This document shows positions 8,447-16,817 of a DNA stretch of 64,000 bases, piece by piece; positions within the stretch are counted from its first letter, which is position 1; each line of letters opens with the position of its first letter. The stretch covers positions 186,001 to 250,000 of the forward strand of contig JOAZ01000011.1 in the NCBI GenBank assembly GCA_000720535.1, given 5' to 3'. The notes under the pieces are model-generated. The model did no database searches and was not told the origin of the DNA. It saw only the letters and a program-made list of their open reading frames with translations. The translations under genes were made by a program, and so were the position numbers. The DNA is from Streptomyces halstedii. GTDB taxonomy: Bacteria > Actinomycetota > Actinomycetes > Streptomycetales > Streptomycetaceae.

Positions 8447-9880
8447 TCAGCGGCCGCCCGCACCGGTCGGTGCGCCGGGCCTGGGGGCGGCCGGTGCGCC
8501 GGGCCGGGAGGCGGGTGCGGGGGTGGGGCGGCGGGTCCACAGCAGCGCGCCCACCAGCAGGGCCGCGGCGGCCAGCAGCCACGGCAGGGGGCCCGCGGGC
8601 AGTGCCCCCACGGCCAGCCCGCCGCCCGCTCCGACGAGTTGCAGGGCCAGGGACTGCACGGACAGCGCGGTCGCCCGGCCCGAGGCGTCGACGCGGCGGT
8701 GCAGCAGGTCGTTCTCGCTGGGGCCGGCCGCGCCGAGCCCGAGGTAGACCAGGGCGTATCCGGCGACGGTCAGGACCAGGGCGGGCGCGCTGCCGGACGA
8801 GACCGTGGCGGCGAGGACCAGCAGACCGCCCACACTGGCCATGAGGCTCACCCGGACCGCCCGTTCGCTGCCGCCCGCGAGCCGGGCGACGGCCGGTGCC
8901 AGCCGGTTGCCGAGGGCCGAGCAGACGAACCCCGCGGCGGCCAGTCCGGCGAAGAGCACCGCGCCCGACTCGGCGGCTCCGGTGATGCCGGCCGCGCGGC
9001 CGGGGGTGAGCAGTTCGAGGGCCGACAGCGCGGTCCCGGCGGCGCCCGCGGTCATCAGGAGGCGGCGGATCAGCGCGTCCCGGCCGCCGAGGCGCAGCCC
9101 GCCGCTGATGGCGGACGGCACGCCCCGGAGTACGCCGAGCGGGGTCGTCCGGGGGCGGGGAGGTTCGCGCAGGGCGGTCAGCACGTAGAGGACGAAGGCG
9201 ATGTACACGGCGGCGCCCAGGAGCGCGGGGACGGAGAGCGGCAGGACCAGGCCGGAGGTGGTCTCGCGCAGCCGGGCGCCGAGGTCGGGGCCGAGGCCGA
9301 GCAGCCAGGGCAGCGCGCCTCCGAGCACCATGCCGGCCGCGAGCGCGGCGGCGGAGGCGGAACCGCCGTACGCCAGACCGGTCCGGATGTCGGCGTCCGG
9401 GCCGGAGCGGGCGTGCACGGCGTCCACGTACCAGGCCTCGGCGGGCCCGCTGGACAGGGCGCGGCCCGCGCCCATCAGCGCCATCCCGAGGGTGAGGACC
9501 CAGGCGGCCGTGCCGAGGGCTACGAGGGCGAGGGCGGCCAGGTCGAGGATTCCGGCCGCGGCGAGGACGGCGCGGCGGCCGAGTACGTCGGAGAGTCCTC
9601 CGGTGGGGAGCTCCATGGCGGCGGCGGTGAGCGCGTGGGCCGCGAACACCCCCGCGACGGCGGTGAGGGCGAGGCCGCGCTCGGTGAACAGCAGCACCAT
9701 CGCAACGGAGGCCAGCCCGGCGGGCAGCCAGAAGAGGAAGGTCACCACGACGAACCGACGGCGCGCGGTGCGTTCGTCGGGCGCGGGGTGCCCGGTGAGT
9801 ACGGGGGCGGGGTGCCCGGCGACTGCGGGGCCGGTGGCCGGAGGGGGCCCGGCGTCACCCGTGGGGGCGGCGTCGGTCAC
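8447..9880 (-). CDS. Major facilitator superfamily transporter
   Basis: Integral membrane protein of 477 residues with about twelve hydrophobic helices, a Pro/Gly-rich N-terminal ~30 residues and an Ala/Pro tail. ATAAMELPTGGLSDVLGRRAVL carries the loop 2-3 MFS motif A (GxLaDrxGrr-like). It overlaps the ArsR-type regulator upstream by four bases, so the two are one transcription unit. The pairing suggests that the regulator controls the transporter and responds to its substrate, most likely an efflux substrate. The substrate cannot be named from sequence. Confidence 0.85.
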   Translation of the reverse strand: MTDAAPTGDAGPPPATGPAVAGHPAPVLTGHPAPDERTARRRFVVVTFLFWLPAGLASVAMVLLFTERGLALTAVAGVFAAHALTAAAMELPTGGLSDVLGRRAVLAAAGILDLAALALVALGTAAWVLTLGMALMGAGRALSSGPAEAWYVDAVHARSGPDADIRTGLAYGGSASAAALAAGMVLGGALPWLLGLGPDLGARLRETTSGLVLPLSVPALLGAAVYIAFVLYVLTALREPPRPRTTPLGVLRGVPSAISGGLRLGGRDALIRRLLMTAGAAGTALSALELLTPGRAAGITGAAESGAVLFAGLAAAGFVCSALGNRLAPAVARLAGGSERAVRVSLMASVGGLLVLAATVSSGSAPALVLTVAGYALVYLGLGAAGPSENDLLHRRVDASGRATALSVQSLALQLVGAGGGLAVGALPAGPLPWLLAAAALLVGALLWTRRPTPAPASRPGAPAAPRPGAPTGAGGR

Positions 9881-10629
9881 CGGCCGTCTCCGGACCGGGG
9901 TTCGCGGGTCGTGGCGGAAGCCGTGACGGGGCCGGCACCGGGGAGGGGCACTCCGTCCGTGCCCCGCTCCCCGTCCGCCGCCGCGCCGTCGCCGGATGCC
10001 GTGGCGGGGTCCGGGACCGGCCGACTGCCGGCCCGCCCCTCGGCCGGTTCCGCCGCCGCCAGCGGCAGCGCGGCCACGACCGTCACGACCTGCTCGGCAC
10101 GCGGGTCGTCGGCGTCCCGTGCGGTCAGCTCCGCCAGTTTGGCGTTCACCGTGTCCAGGAGCTCGCTCAGGGACTCCGGGGTCAGCCGGGGCATCAGGTC
10201 GCTGATGCCCGAGGGCTCATGCCACTCCCGGCCCAGCCGGCCGGTCGCGATGTCCGCCTCGTGCCGCTCTACCGTCTCCCGCAGATGCTCCAACTGGCGC
10301 TGCCTGCTGGTCTCCAGCAGTCCCCGGCTGCCCGGTGCGGCCAGCACCGCGGCGTTGCTCCACGAGGTGACGGAGTGCACCGCCTTCCAGCGGCGCTCCC
10401 GTCCGTCCCGGTGTTCCGCCTCCGCCACGAAGGCGTGCTTGGCCAGCACCCTGAGGTGGTAGCTCGTCGACGCCGACGACTCCCCCGTACGGTCGGCCAG
10501 TTCGCTCGCGGTGGCCGGACCGCGCAGCCTCAGCAGTCCGAGCAGCCGCAGGCGCAGCGGGTGGGTGAGTGCCTTCAGCGCCGCCGGGTCGCGCTCGGGG
10601 TTCAGTACGCGGCGGGAGTCGTCGTCCAT
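9877..10629 (-). CDS. ArsR-type winged-helix transcriptional regulator
   Basis: Regulator of 250 residues with the DNA-binding domain at the N-terminus: ALKALTHPLRLRLLGLLRLRGPATASELADRTGESSASTSYHLRVL, a typical ArsR/HTH_20 recognition helix with SxSYHLR. The rest is helical with a disordered Pro/Gly tail. No metal-binding cysteine pair (ELCVCDL type) is present, so it is unlikely to sense arsenic or zinc through the classic site. It is cotranscribed with the MFS gene by an ATGA overlap. An AT-rich palindrome immediately upstream of its start is a plausible autoregulatory operator. Confidence 0.85.
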   Translation of the reverse strand: MDDDSRRVLNPERDPAALKALTHPLRLRLLGLLRLRGPATASELADRTGESSASTSYHLRVLAKHAFVAEAEHRDGRERRWKAVHSVTSWSNAAVLAAPGSRGLLETSRQRQLEHLRETVERHEADIATGRLGREWHEPSGISDLMPRLTPESLSELLDTVNAKLAELTARDADDPRAEQVVTVVAALPLAAAEPAEGRAGSRPVPDPATASGDGAAADGERGTDGVPLPGAGPVTASATTREPRSGDGR

Positions 10630-10656
10630 GGCGGCAGGCTAGGACACACCACCCAC

Positions 10657-10690
10657 TTTCCAAAAGTATTTTTGCAAAATTTCTTTGGGA
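10657..10690 (-). promoter_or_regulatory. AT-rich operator/promoter of the ArsR-MFS unit
   Basis: A sharply AT-rich island in GC-rich surroundings, about 30-60 bases before the ArsR ATG. It contains the perfect palindrome TTTTGCAAAA at 10670-10679, flanked by CCAAA on the left and TTTGG on the right. Placement and symmetry fit autorepression by the adjacent regulator. A -35/-10 pair cannot be fixed. Confidence 0.6.
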
Positions 10691-10696
10691 GAGTGC

Positions 10697-11584
10697 TCAG
10701 ACCTCGCGCGTCGCTTCCACCGCGTCCGCCACCATCAGCAGGAAGCGTGCGCGGGCCTGCGGGCCGCACAGGGGCTCCGGGTTCCACGGCACGACGCGCG
10801 CCCCGGCGCGGGCGGCCGACCACTCCGGGTGCGCGATCCCGTCGAGCGGCACCGCGTTCGCCCGGATGTCCGTCAGGACGATCCCGGGCCGGAGCGCGGC
10901 CGCCCCGTCCCAGCCGCCGGTGGACCAGTTGACCCCGGGGCCCTCCTCCGGGGCGACGAGGCCGACCCCCAGCTCGGCCAGCACCCGCAGCTCCGGCCAC
11001 ATCTGCGGGCGGGCGATGTGCACCTGGTCCGGGCCGGCCGGCGAGAGCGCCACCACCCTGGGCCTCCCGGCCCCCGCGTCCGCGACCTCTCGGAGCCGTG
11101 CCGTGGCGGCGGACAGCCCCTCCTCCGCGCCCGGGTCGAGGGCGCCGCCCAGCGAGAGCGCCAGTTCCTCGAACCGCGCGGCGACGCGGTCCAGGGTGCG
11201 CGCCTGCCCCACGTCGATGACGACGACCGGGACCCGCTCCTCCAGGTGCTTGGCGGTGTCCGGGTCCAGCCCGTAGATCTGGCCGTGGCCGTAGCTGACG
11301 GCGACCACCAGGTCCGGGTCGCCCCGCAGCAGTGTCTCCACGTCCAGCGCGCCGCCCGCACCGCGGTAGTCCACGGTGTCCAGCGGCAGCGTCCCCGTCT
11401 TGGCCCGGTCGGGCGTGGCCCCGTCGTGCCCGGAGCCGAATATCCCCTCCGGGCGTATCCCGTAGTCCCACAAGGTCGCTCCGGCCTGGATGTACGCCAG
11501 CACCCGGGCCGGCCTCCGCTCCACCGTCGTCAGCCGGCCCCGGTCGTCCGTGAACCTCCACACGCCCTGTTCCGTCACTGTCAT
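10697..11584 (-). CDS. FecB-like substrate-binding-fold protein lacking a signal peptide
   Basis: Protein of 295 residues with a class III periplasmic-binding fold: LTTVERRPARVLAYIQAGATLWDYGIRPEG at the start, DPDLVVAVSYGHGQIYGLDP in the middle, RPGIVLTDIRANAVP near the end. I chose the ATG at 11584 because GGAGGGA lies just upstream. That start gives no signal peptide or lipobox, and the 25 extra residues of the longest frame do not supply one either. It may be a cytoplasmic binding or chelation protein rather than a transport component; no permease or ATPase is adjacent. The ArsR promoter lies directly downstream. Confidence 0.72.
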   Translation of the reverse strand: MTVTEQGVWRFTDDRGRLTTVERRPARVLAYIQAGATLWDYGIRPEGIFGSGHDGATPDRAKTGTLPLDTVDYRGAGGALDVETLLRGDPDLVVAVSYGHGQIYGLDPDTAKHLEERVPVVVIDVGQARTLDRVAARFEELALSLGGALDPGAEEGLSAATARLREVADAGAGRPRVVALSPAGPDQVHIARPQMWPELRVLAELGVGLVAPEEGPGVNWSTGGWDGAAALRPGIVLTDIRANAVPLDGIAHPEWSAARAGARVVPWNPEPLCGPQARARFLLMVADAVEATREV

Positions 11585-11630
11585 TCGTCCCTCCACGTGA
11601 GCCGTCCCGGCCCTCGCCCGGGATCGGCAC

Positions 11631-12278
11631 TCAGTACTTGCCCACCTCTCGCCTCCCACACCCTTGCGTGGAGCGCCCCAGATACGTGAGCGGTCCCGGA
11701 TCGGCCACCGCGATCTCGTGGAAGCCGAGCCGGTCGTAGAAGGACCGGGCGGGGGTGTTGGCCGTCAGCATCGACAGATGGACGGCTCCGACCCCCCGCC
11801 CCCGCAGCGCCCCCAGAAAGGCGTCCATCAACTCCCTGCCAAACCCCCTGCGTTGCCACGGCGGGAGCAGATCGATGTGCAAGTGGGCGGGATACCCGTC
11901 CAGTTCGCTGAGGATCATGCGCTCGGGGCGGTACAGGAGCGCGGTCATCTCCTCCGTGGGGGTGCCGGGCGCGCCCACCGGTTCGGGGAATCGCCCGGAG
12001 ACCCGGGGGATCCAGACTTCGCGGAACCCGGCCACGAACCGTCGGGTGTCGGCCGGCCCCAGGACGTAGCCGACCGCCCGCCCCGTCCCGTCGTCCAGGA
12101 CGAACGTCAGCTCGGGTTCGAGGTGGGCGTACGGCGCGGCGAACAGCGTGGGCATCAGCCCGGGGTCGGGGTACAGATGGCTGGAATCACCGCCGTTGTC
12201 GGCCGTGCGGACGCAGATGCCGGCCAGTGCCTCGCGGTCGTCAAGACGGTAGGAGCGCACGTGCGCGGTGGAGGTCAC
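11631..12278 (-). CDS. GNAT-family N-acetyltransferase
   Basis: Acetyltransferase of about 215 residues. The GNAT acetyl-CoA loop is visible as LHIDLLPPWQRRGFGRELMDAFLGALRGRG, with the Q/RxxGxG/A core, and is followed by LSMLTANTPARSFYDRLGFHE. The N-terminal YRLDDREALAGICVRTADNGGDSSHLYPDPGL resembles GNATs related to protein or small-molecule N-acetylation, but the acceptor is unknown. Start is uncertain: tandem GTG codons at 12281 and 12278 precede the conserved part. It ends 46 bases before the FecB-like gene on the same strand, so cotranscription is possible. Confidence 0.8.
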   Translation of the reverse strand: MTSTAHVRSYRLDDREALAGICVRTADNGGDSSHLYPDPGLMPTLFAAPYAHLEPELTFVLDDGTGRAVGYVLGPADTRRFVAGFREVWIPRVSGRFPEPVGAPGTPTEEMTALLYRPERMILSELDGYPAHLHIDLLPPWQRRGFGRELMDAFLGALRGRGVGAVHLSMLTANTPARSFYDRLGFHEIAVADPGPLTYLGRSTQGCGRREVGKY

Positions 12279-12425
12279 CACACCATCCTGCCCGCCTGGG
12301 AGCGCTCCCACAACGGAGTTTCCGCCCGGCCGGCCCCTCGTCCCGGGGGGAACGCGAGGCCGCCGTCCCGCCTCGGCCTGGCACCACGGGACGGACGGCA
12401 GGGCGGGACGGACGGCGAGGCGGGT

Positions 12426-12743
12426 TCAGTCGTTGACCGCCGTCAGCAGCACCACGGCGTCCTCCAGCGCGAGCAGCCCGTGCCGCTCCTGCGGAATCGG
12501 GTGCAGCACGTTGGTGCCCAGATCCACGTCCCCGGAGCCGGCGGTGAGCCTGACGGCCCCCCGCAGGACGAGCAGCGAGGCGGCCGGGGGCGCGTTGTGC
12601 TCGTCGAGCGAGGAGCCCGAGGTGAGCGCGATCACCGTCTGCCGCAGTGGTTCCTGGCGCAGCAGCAGGTGCGCGCTGCGGCCGTGCGGGTGGGCGCGCG
12701 CCAGGGTCAGGTGCTCGTCGGCGAGGGCGTTGAGATCATCCAT
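12426..12743 (-). CDS. Small cupin-domain protein
   Basis: A single-domain cupin of 105 residues: LLLRQEPLRQTVIALTSGSSLDEHNAPPAASLLVLRGAVRL, then GTNVLHPIPQERHGLLALEDAVVLL. The conserved histidine/glutamate pattern is partly kept (EHNAP, then H in ERHGL), so metal binding is possible but not certain. Proteins of this type are often sensors or small-molecule binders of unknown role. It stands alone between the GNAT gene and the xylan genes. Confidence 0.75.
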   Translation of the reverse strand: MDDLNALADEHLTLARAHPHGRSAHLLLRQEPLRQTVIALTSGSSLDEHNAPPAASLLVLRGAVRLTAGSGDVDLGTNVLHPIPQERHGLLALEDAVVLLTAVND

Positions 12744-12779
12744 ACGTCCACTGTGCCGCAGGCTTCCGCCGCCCGCAGC

Positions 12780-12810
12780 GAGGCGCGGCGGCCGTGAGGC
12801 GCCGCGCCTC
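12780..12810 (-). terminator. Hairpin terminator after the xylanase-deacetylase pair
   Basis: GAGGCGCGGCG and CGCCGCGCCTC form a perfect 11-base stem around a nine-base loop, 20 bases after the deacetylase stop codon. Confidence 0.65.
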
Positions 12811-12827
12811 GCCCGCTCCCCGCGGAA

Positions 12828-13020
12828 GGGTCAGCTCGTGGTGCAGGAGACGGTCGGCCAGGTCCAGTTGCCGTTGGCCTGGATCGTGGCACCCCAGTTG
12901 TTGCCACTCCCGTTGGGCCTCGCCGTCAGCACCTGAGCACTCGGATAGCTCGCACTGATGTTCCACGTCGCCATCACCTTCGCCGGAGACGGCACATTCA
13001 TCGTCACCGTCCAGGCACTG
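12828..13020 (-). repeat. 193-bp direct repeat, copy 1 (CBM module)
   Basis: This segment recurs at 13697-13889 with no indel and a single difference (12919 versus 13788, giving Arg versus Lys). It encodes the C-terminal ~62 residues of the deacetylase, from [13 protein letters not shown] to the stop, plus a few bases beyond. Synonymous positions are also identical, so the copies were recently duplicated, homogenised, or produced by an assembly join. Confidence 0.95.
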
Positions 13021-13610
13021 GCGGGCCACTCGTGCATGAGGATGACCTGGCCGTTGGTGAGGCGGGCGACGGCCTGCACGATCGCGTCGGTGCTCGCGCC
13101 GTTCCAGTCCTGGGAGTCGACGTCCCAGATGACCTCGGTGAGACCGTGCGCGGCCTCGACGGACCGCAGCGTGGCGTTGGTCTCCCCGTACGGCGGGCGG
13201 AAGAGTTTCGGCGTGCCACCGCCACCGGCGGCGACGGCCTGCTGGGTCCGGGAGATCTCGGAGTCCATCTGCGCCTGGCTGAGCTGGGTCATGTGCGGGT
13301 GGGTGTAGCTGTGGTTCCCGATCCACATCCCGGCGTCGGCCTGGGCCCGGACCTGGGACGGGTTGGCGGCGGCGTACTCGCCCTGGTTGAACATGGTGGC
13401 CCGCAGCCCGTTCCGCTTGAGCGCGTCGAGCAGGGCCGGGGTCTGGCCCGCGGAGGGGCCGTCGTCGAAGGTGAGGCCGACATATCCGTTGCACGCCGCG
13501 GCCTGGGCCGGCGCGGCGGCGAAGGTGCCGCCCGCCAGGGCCGTGGCGGCGACGGCGAGGCTCGTCAGCAGGGCGCGCAGAAGGGGGCGGGGGCGGGGAC
13601 AGGTGCTCAT
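12831..13610 (-). CDS. Secreted polysaccharide deacetylase (acetylxylan-esterase type) with CBM fragment
   Basis: Secreted NodB-family carbohydrate esterase of 259 residues, likely removing acetyl groups from xylan beside the xylanase. A signal peptide ends near AAPAQAA. Catalytic motifs are in order: [29 protein letters not shown] and LMHEW. Straight after LMHEWPA the frame jumps to [13 protein letters not shown], the C-terminal part of a family 2-like carbohydrate-binding module, with no linker. Family members normally continue ~30 residues past the LMH motif and then have a linker and a full module. The end of the catalytic domain and the first part of the module therefore look missing. 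The start ATG at 13610 follows GAGGA. It is probably cotranscribed with the xylanase 89 bases upstream. Confidence 0.85.
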   Translation of the reverse strand: MSTCPRPRPLLRALLTSLAVAATALAGGTFAAAPAQAAACNGYVGLTFDDGPSAGQTPALLDALKRNGLRATMFNQGEYAAANPSQVRAQADAGMWIGNHSYTHPHMTQLSQAQMDSEISRTQQAVAAGGGGTPKLFRPPYGETNATLRSVEAAHGLTEVIWDVDSQDWNGASTDAIVQAVARLTNGQVILMHEWPASAWTVTMNVPSPAKVMATWNISASYPSAQVLTARPNGSGNNWGATIQANGNWTWPTVSCTTS

Positions 13611-13696
13611 GCGGGTGGGTCCTCCTCGGTCCGCTCCGTGCCGGCCGGATCCGGGCCGTCCGGCACGGGGCGATGTCGCGGTCGCGGGTTCGGGGT

Positions 13697-13889
13697 GGGT
13701 CAGCTCGTGGTGCAGGAGACGGTCGGCCAGGTCCAGTTGCCGTTGGCCTGGATCGTGGCACCCCAGTTGTTGCCACTCCCGTTGGGCTTCGCCGTCAGCA
13801 CCTGAGCACTCGGATAGCTCGCACTGATGTTCCACGTCGCCATCACCTTCGCCGGAGACGGCACATTCATCGTCACCGTCCAGGCACTG
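13697..13889 (-). repeat. 193-bp direct repeat, copy 2 (CBM module)
   Basis: Second copy, at the 3' end of the xylanase gene, offset 869 bases from copy 1. Identity stops abruptly at codon Ala-Trp of the module in both genes, just where the catalytic domains are joined. Confidence 0.95.
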
Positions 13890-14554
13890 CTCTGGTAGCC
13901 CTCGGTGGCGAGGATCATGTAGTTCATCGTGCCCAGGTTCATGCCGTTGCGGGCCCAGGCGTCGAAGTGGTTGCCGGTGGTGATGGTGCCGCCCGTCCGC
14001 TTCGACTGCCGGACGCTCCAGAACTGCTTGAAGGTCCTCGTGCCCTCGATGGACGGGGCGTTGGTACGCGTCGTCTCGTAGATGTCGTACGTGCCGCCGT
14101 CACTGCTGACGGTGCCCTTGAACGTGCCCGTGGGCCGGTAGGTGCCCCAGTTGTCCACGATGTAGTACTCGACGAGCGGGTTGGTCGACCAGCCATAGAG
14201 CGTCAGATAGGCGTTGCCGGACGGGTTGAAGGTGCCCGAGTAGGTGACGCTCTTGCGTCCGCCGGTGCTCCAGCCCTTGCCGGCGACAAAGTTGCCGGTG
14301 TCCTTCCACGAGGTGCTGTAACTGCCGCCGGAGGCCAGGTTCATGGAGACCTGTCCTCCGCCGTCGGTCCAGAACGAGTAGTAGTAGCCGTTGTCGTTGC
14401 CTGTCTGGTTCGTCGTGACGACCGTGTCGGCGCTGGCGGTTCCCGGCAGCAGCACGGCTGCCGCGGCGGCCAGCACCAGGGCGCACACACTGCCGACGAG
14501 CGAGGTGAGGCGGCCGCCGCGTCTGCGGCGCTTCGTGTGGACGAGTGGGTTCAT
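13700..14554 (-). CDS. Secreted GH11 endo-1,4-beta-xylanase with CBM fragment
   Basis: Secreted xylanase of 284 residues that cuts beta-1,4-xylan. A long twin-basic signal ([16 protein letters not shown]...) ends at TASA, followed by the GH11 jelly roll. The nucleophile Glu lies in [12 protein letters not shown] and the acid/base Glu in [31 protein letters not shown] is the usual N-terminus. After GYQS the protein passes directly into [13 protein letters not shown] without the Gly-rich linker and first ~25 residues of the binding module that related enzymes have. GGAGGAGG precedes ATG 14554. The deacetylase follows on the same message. Confidence 0.9.
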   Translation of the reverse strand: MNPLVHTKRRRRGGRLTSLVGSVCALVLAAAAAVLLPGTASADTVVTTNQTGNDNGYYYSFWTDGGGQVSMNLASGGSYSTSWKDTGNFVAGKGWSTGGRKSVTYSGTFNPSGNAYLTLYGWSTNPLVEYYIVDNWGTYRPTGTFKGTVSSDGGTYDIYETTRTNAPSIEGTRTFKQFWSVRQSKRTGGTITTGNHFDAWARNGMNLGTMNYMILATEGYQSSAWTVTMNVPSPAKVMATWNISASYPSAQVLTAKPNGSGNNWGATIQANGNWTWPTVSCTTS

Positions 14555-14696
14555 GCGCGTACTTCCTCCTCCGAGGAGTGACGATGGGCGGTGGCACATG
14601 AGTGGCGCCCCCGGGAGCGGGGCCGTCGCGCGGTCGGAAGACGGTCCGGCGGGGGCGCCCCGGGCCGACAGCGGGTGAGCGCTGTCGACGGCGAAC

Positions 14697-14725
14697 AGTG
14701 TTGACCTGACCCCGTCAAGTGTCAA
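14697..14725 (-). promoter_or_regulatory. Candidate xylanase promoter
   Basis: On the minus strand a consensus -35 TTGACA (14725-14720) is followed, after 17 bases, by a weak -10 AACACT (14702-14697), about 145 bases before the xylanase ATG. The sequence just upstream of the -35 contains CCGAAACTATT, similar to xylanase control elements known in streptomycetes. Confidence 0.5.
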
Positions 14726-14741
14726 TAGTTTCGGTAACCGC

Positions 14742-14756
14742 CGCGAAATATTCGCG
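14742..14756. promoter_or_regulatory. Inverted repeat upstream of the xylanase promoter
   Basis: CGCGAA-ATA-TTCGCG is a perfect inverted repeat 17 bases upstream of the -35 box. It is a candidate regulator site for the xylanase-deacetylase unit. Confidence 0.5.
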
Positions 14757-14874
14757 CATCGAGGAGTTGACGACACAGCCGTCATCGCTGGCGGACGCTC
14801 ATACGCACGGGACAGGCGCCCACTTGGCGACGGGCGGGCGCCGTCAGCGGTCCGGAATGCCGGTACGGGAATGC

Positions 14875-14885
14875 CGAAAGTTTCG
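14875..14885. promoter_or_regulatory. CGAAAGTTTCG palindrome, xylanase-type operator
   Basis: A perfect 11-base palindrome about 150 bases upstream of the xylanase -35. It matches the CGAAACTTTC element reported at streptomycete xylan genes. The rest of the 14786-14990 stretch shows no gene. Confidence 0.5.
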
Positions 14886-14991
14886 CTCGATCATCGAATC
14901 CTGCGAAGGCGCCGTCGGTGAGCGGCACGGCGGCCGGCCGGGCGTGGGGAGAGGTGTCGGGGACCGCCCGTGGTGCGTGGACGGGCGCGGA

Positions 14992-15032
14992 CACGCGGAC
15001 GACCCGGCCGAGGGGGCCGGGTCGTCCGCGTG
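14992..15032 (-). terminator. Strong terminator of the alpha-glucoside operon
   Basis: An 18-base perfect stem (arms 14992-15009 and 15015-15032) around GAGGG, 45 bases after the stop codon of the GH13 glucosidase. It is the most stable hairpin in this part of the window. Confidence 0.8.
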
Positions 15033-15076
15033 CCGGGGCCGGGGCCGACCGGTGAGGGCCGGCCCCGGTGGTCGTG

Positions 15077-16705
15077 TCAGCCGCGCAGCCAGACGGCCGT
15101 GTCGGCCGGCAGCAGGCCGGTGGGGTCCAGCGGTGCGCTGGTGAGCAGGATCTCCGTGTGGTCCGGGAGGGCGACGGCGTCCCCGGACAGGTTGACGACG
15201 CACATCAGGCCGCCGGTCCTGGCGAAGGCGAGGACCCCGGGGGCCGAGGGCAGCCAGTTCAGCCGGCCCGCGGACGTCTGTGAAGGAGCGGTGGCGAAGC
15301 CCGGTTCGTCGCGGCGCAGCCGCAGCGCCTCGCGGTACAGGCTGAGCATGGACGCGGGATCGCCGCTCTGGACGTCCGCCGCGTACGAGGGCCAGGACGC
15401 GGGCTGCGGCAGCCAGGGCTCGGCGGTGGACCCGAAACCGGCGTACGGCTTCCCGGCGGCCCACGGCAGCGGCACCCGGCAGCCGTCGCGCCCCGGGTCC
15501 ACGCCGCCCGAGCGCCGGTGCATCGGGTCCTGGATGCGGTCCCGGGGGATGTCGGCCTCGGGCAGGCCCAGTTCCTCACCCTGGTAGAGGTAGACGGCGC
15601 CGGGCAGGGCGAGGGAGAGCAGGGCGGCGGCGCGGGCGCGGCGGGTGCCGAGTTCCAGGTCGGTCGGGGTGCCGAACACCTTGGCCGCGAAGTCGAAGCC
15701 GGTGTCCTCGCGTCCGTACCGGGTGGCGGTGCGGGTCACGTCGTGGTTGCACAGGACCCAGGTGGCCGGGGCGCCGACCGGCGCGTGTTCGGCGAGGGTG
15801 TCGTCGATCGCGGAGCGCAGCAGTCCGGCGTCCCACGGGCAGGACAGGAAGGTGAAGTTGAAGGCGGTGTGCAGTTCGTCGGGGCGCAGGTAGCGGGCGA
15901 AGCGCTCGGAGTCGGGGAGCCACACCTCGCCGACGAAGATGCCGTCGTAGGCGTCGGCGACGGCCCGCCAGGAGCGGTAGATGTCGTGGAGTTCGTCGCG
16001 GTCGACGTACGGGTGCGGGTCGGTGCCCTCGGTGAAGTCGGGCAGGCCGGGGTCCTTGGCGAGCAGGGCCGCCGAGTCGATCCGTACGCCCGCCACGCCC
16101 CGCTCGAACCAGAACCGCAGGACGTCCTCGTGCTCCTGGCGGACCGCCGGGTGGGCCCAGTTGAGGTCGGGTTGTTCGGGGGCGAACAGGTGGAGGTACC
16201 ACTGGCCGTCGTCGAGCCGGGTCCAGGGGGTGCCGCCGAATTCGGAGACCCAGTCGTTGGGCGGGATCTCGCCGTGCTCGCCCCGTCCGTCCCGGAAGTG
16301 GAAGAGGTCGCGTTCCGGACTGCCGGGGGCCGCGGCGAGGGCCGCGCGGAACCAGGCGTGCCGGTCGGAGACGTGGTTGGGGACGATGTCGATGATGGTG
16401 CGGATGCCGAGCCCGCGGGCCTCGGCGATCAGTTTCTCGGCCTCGGCGAGGGTGCCGAACGCGGGGTCGATGCTCCGGTAGTCGGCGACGTCGTAGCCGC
16501 CGTCGGCCAGCGGTGAGAGGTACCAGGGGGTGAACCACAGGGCGTCCACGCCCAGTTCGACGAGGTAGGGCAGTCGGGCCCGGACTCCCGCGAGGTCACC
16601 GGTACCGTCCCCGTCGCCGTCGGCGAAGCTGCGTACGTAGATCTGGTAGATGACGGCGTCGCGCCACCAGGATGCGGTGGTCTCGGTCGGACGGTTGGCT
16701 GCCAC
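15077..16705 (-). CDS. aglA: Cytoplasmic GH13 alpha-glucosidase (AglA-like)
   Basis: Enzyme of 542 residues hydrolysing alpha-glucosidic di- and oligosaccharides imported by the adjacent transporter. It has no signal peptide. GH13 motifs are present: DIVPNHVSD (region I), GVAGVRIDSAALLAKD with the nucleophile Asp (II), FVGEVWLPDS with the acid/base Glu (III) and LCNHDVTR (IV). The opening WWRDAVIYQIYVRSFADGDGDGTGDLAG is typical of alpha-glucosidase and oligo-1,6-glucosidase members. It is the last gene of the operon after the two permeases; the hairpin before it may tune its level. The exact linkage preference cannot be read from the sequence. Confidence 0.9.
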   Translation of the reverse strand: MAANRPTETTASWWRDAVIYQIYVRSFADGDGDGTGDLAGVRARLPYLVELGVDALWFTPWYLSPLADGGYDVADYRSIDPAFGTLAEAEKLIAEARGLGIRTIIDIVPNHVSDRHAWFRAALAAAPGSPERDLFHFRDGRGEHGEIPPNDWVSEFGGTPWTRLDDGQWYLHLFAPEQPDLNWAHPAVRQEHEDVLRFWFERGVAGVRIDSAALLAKDPGLPDFTEGTDPHPYVDRDELHDIYRSWRAVADAYDGIFVGEVWLPDSERFARYLRPDELHTAFNFTFLSCPWDAGLLRSAIDDTLAEHAPVGAPATWVLCNHDVTRTATRYGREDTGFDFAAKVFGTPTDLELGTRRARAAALLSLALPGAVYLYQGEELGLPEADIPRDRIQDPMHRRSGGVDPGRDGCRVPLPWAAGKPYAGFGSTAEPWLPQPASWPSYAADVQSGDPASMLSLYREALRLRRDEPGFATAPSQTSAGRLNWLPSAPGVLAFARTGGLMCVVNLSGDAVALPDHTEILLTSAPLDPTGLLPADTAVWLRG

Positions 16706-16731
16706 GTGTGCGTTCCTTTCGGGCAGGTGGT

Positions 16732-16781
16732 ACTCCGCCGCCGGCCCCGGCGCGGGGCGTGTGGTGGGGCGGCGGCGGAGT
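16732..16781 (-). terminator. Structured spacer between permease and glucosidase genes
   Basis: ACTCCGCCGCC and GGCGGCGGAGT are perfect 11-base arms enclosing a second small hairpin (GCCCC/GGGGC). It sits inside the operon, so it is more likely a partial terminator or mRNA-stability element than a full stop. Confidence 0.5.
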
Positions 16782-16817
16782 GCTGGGGAGGTGACGGCCG
16801 CGCGGGACGGGCGGGGC

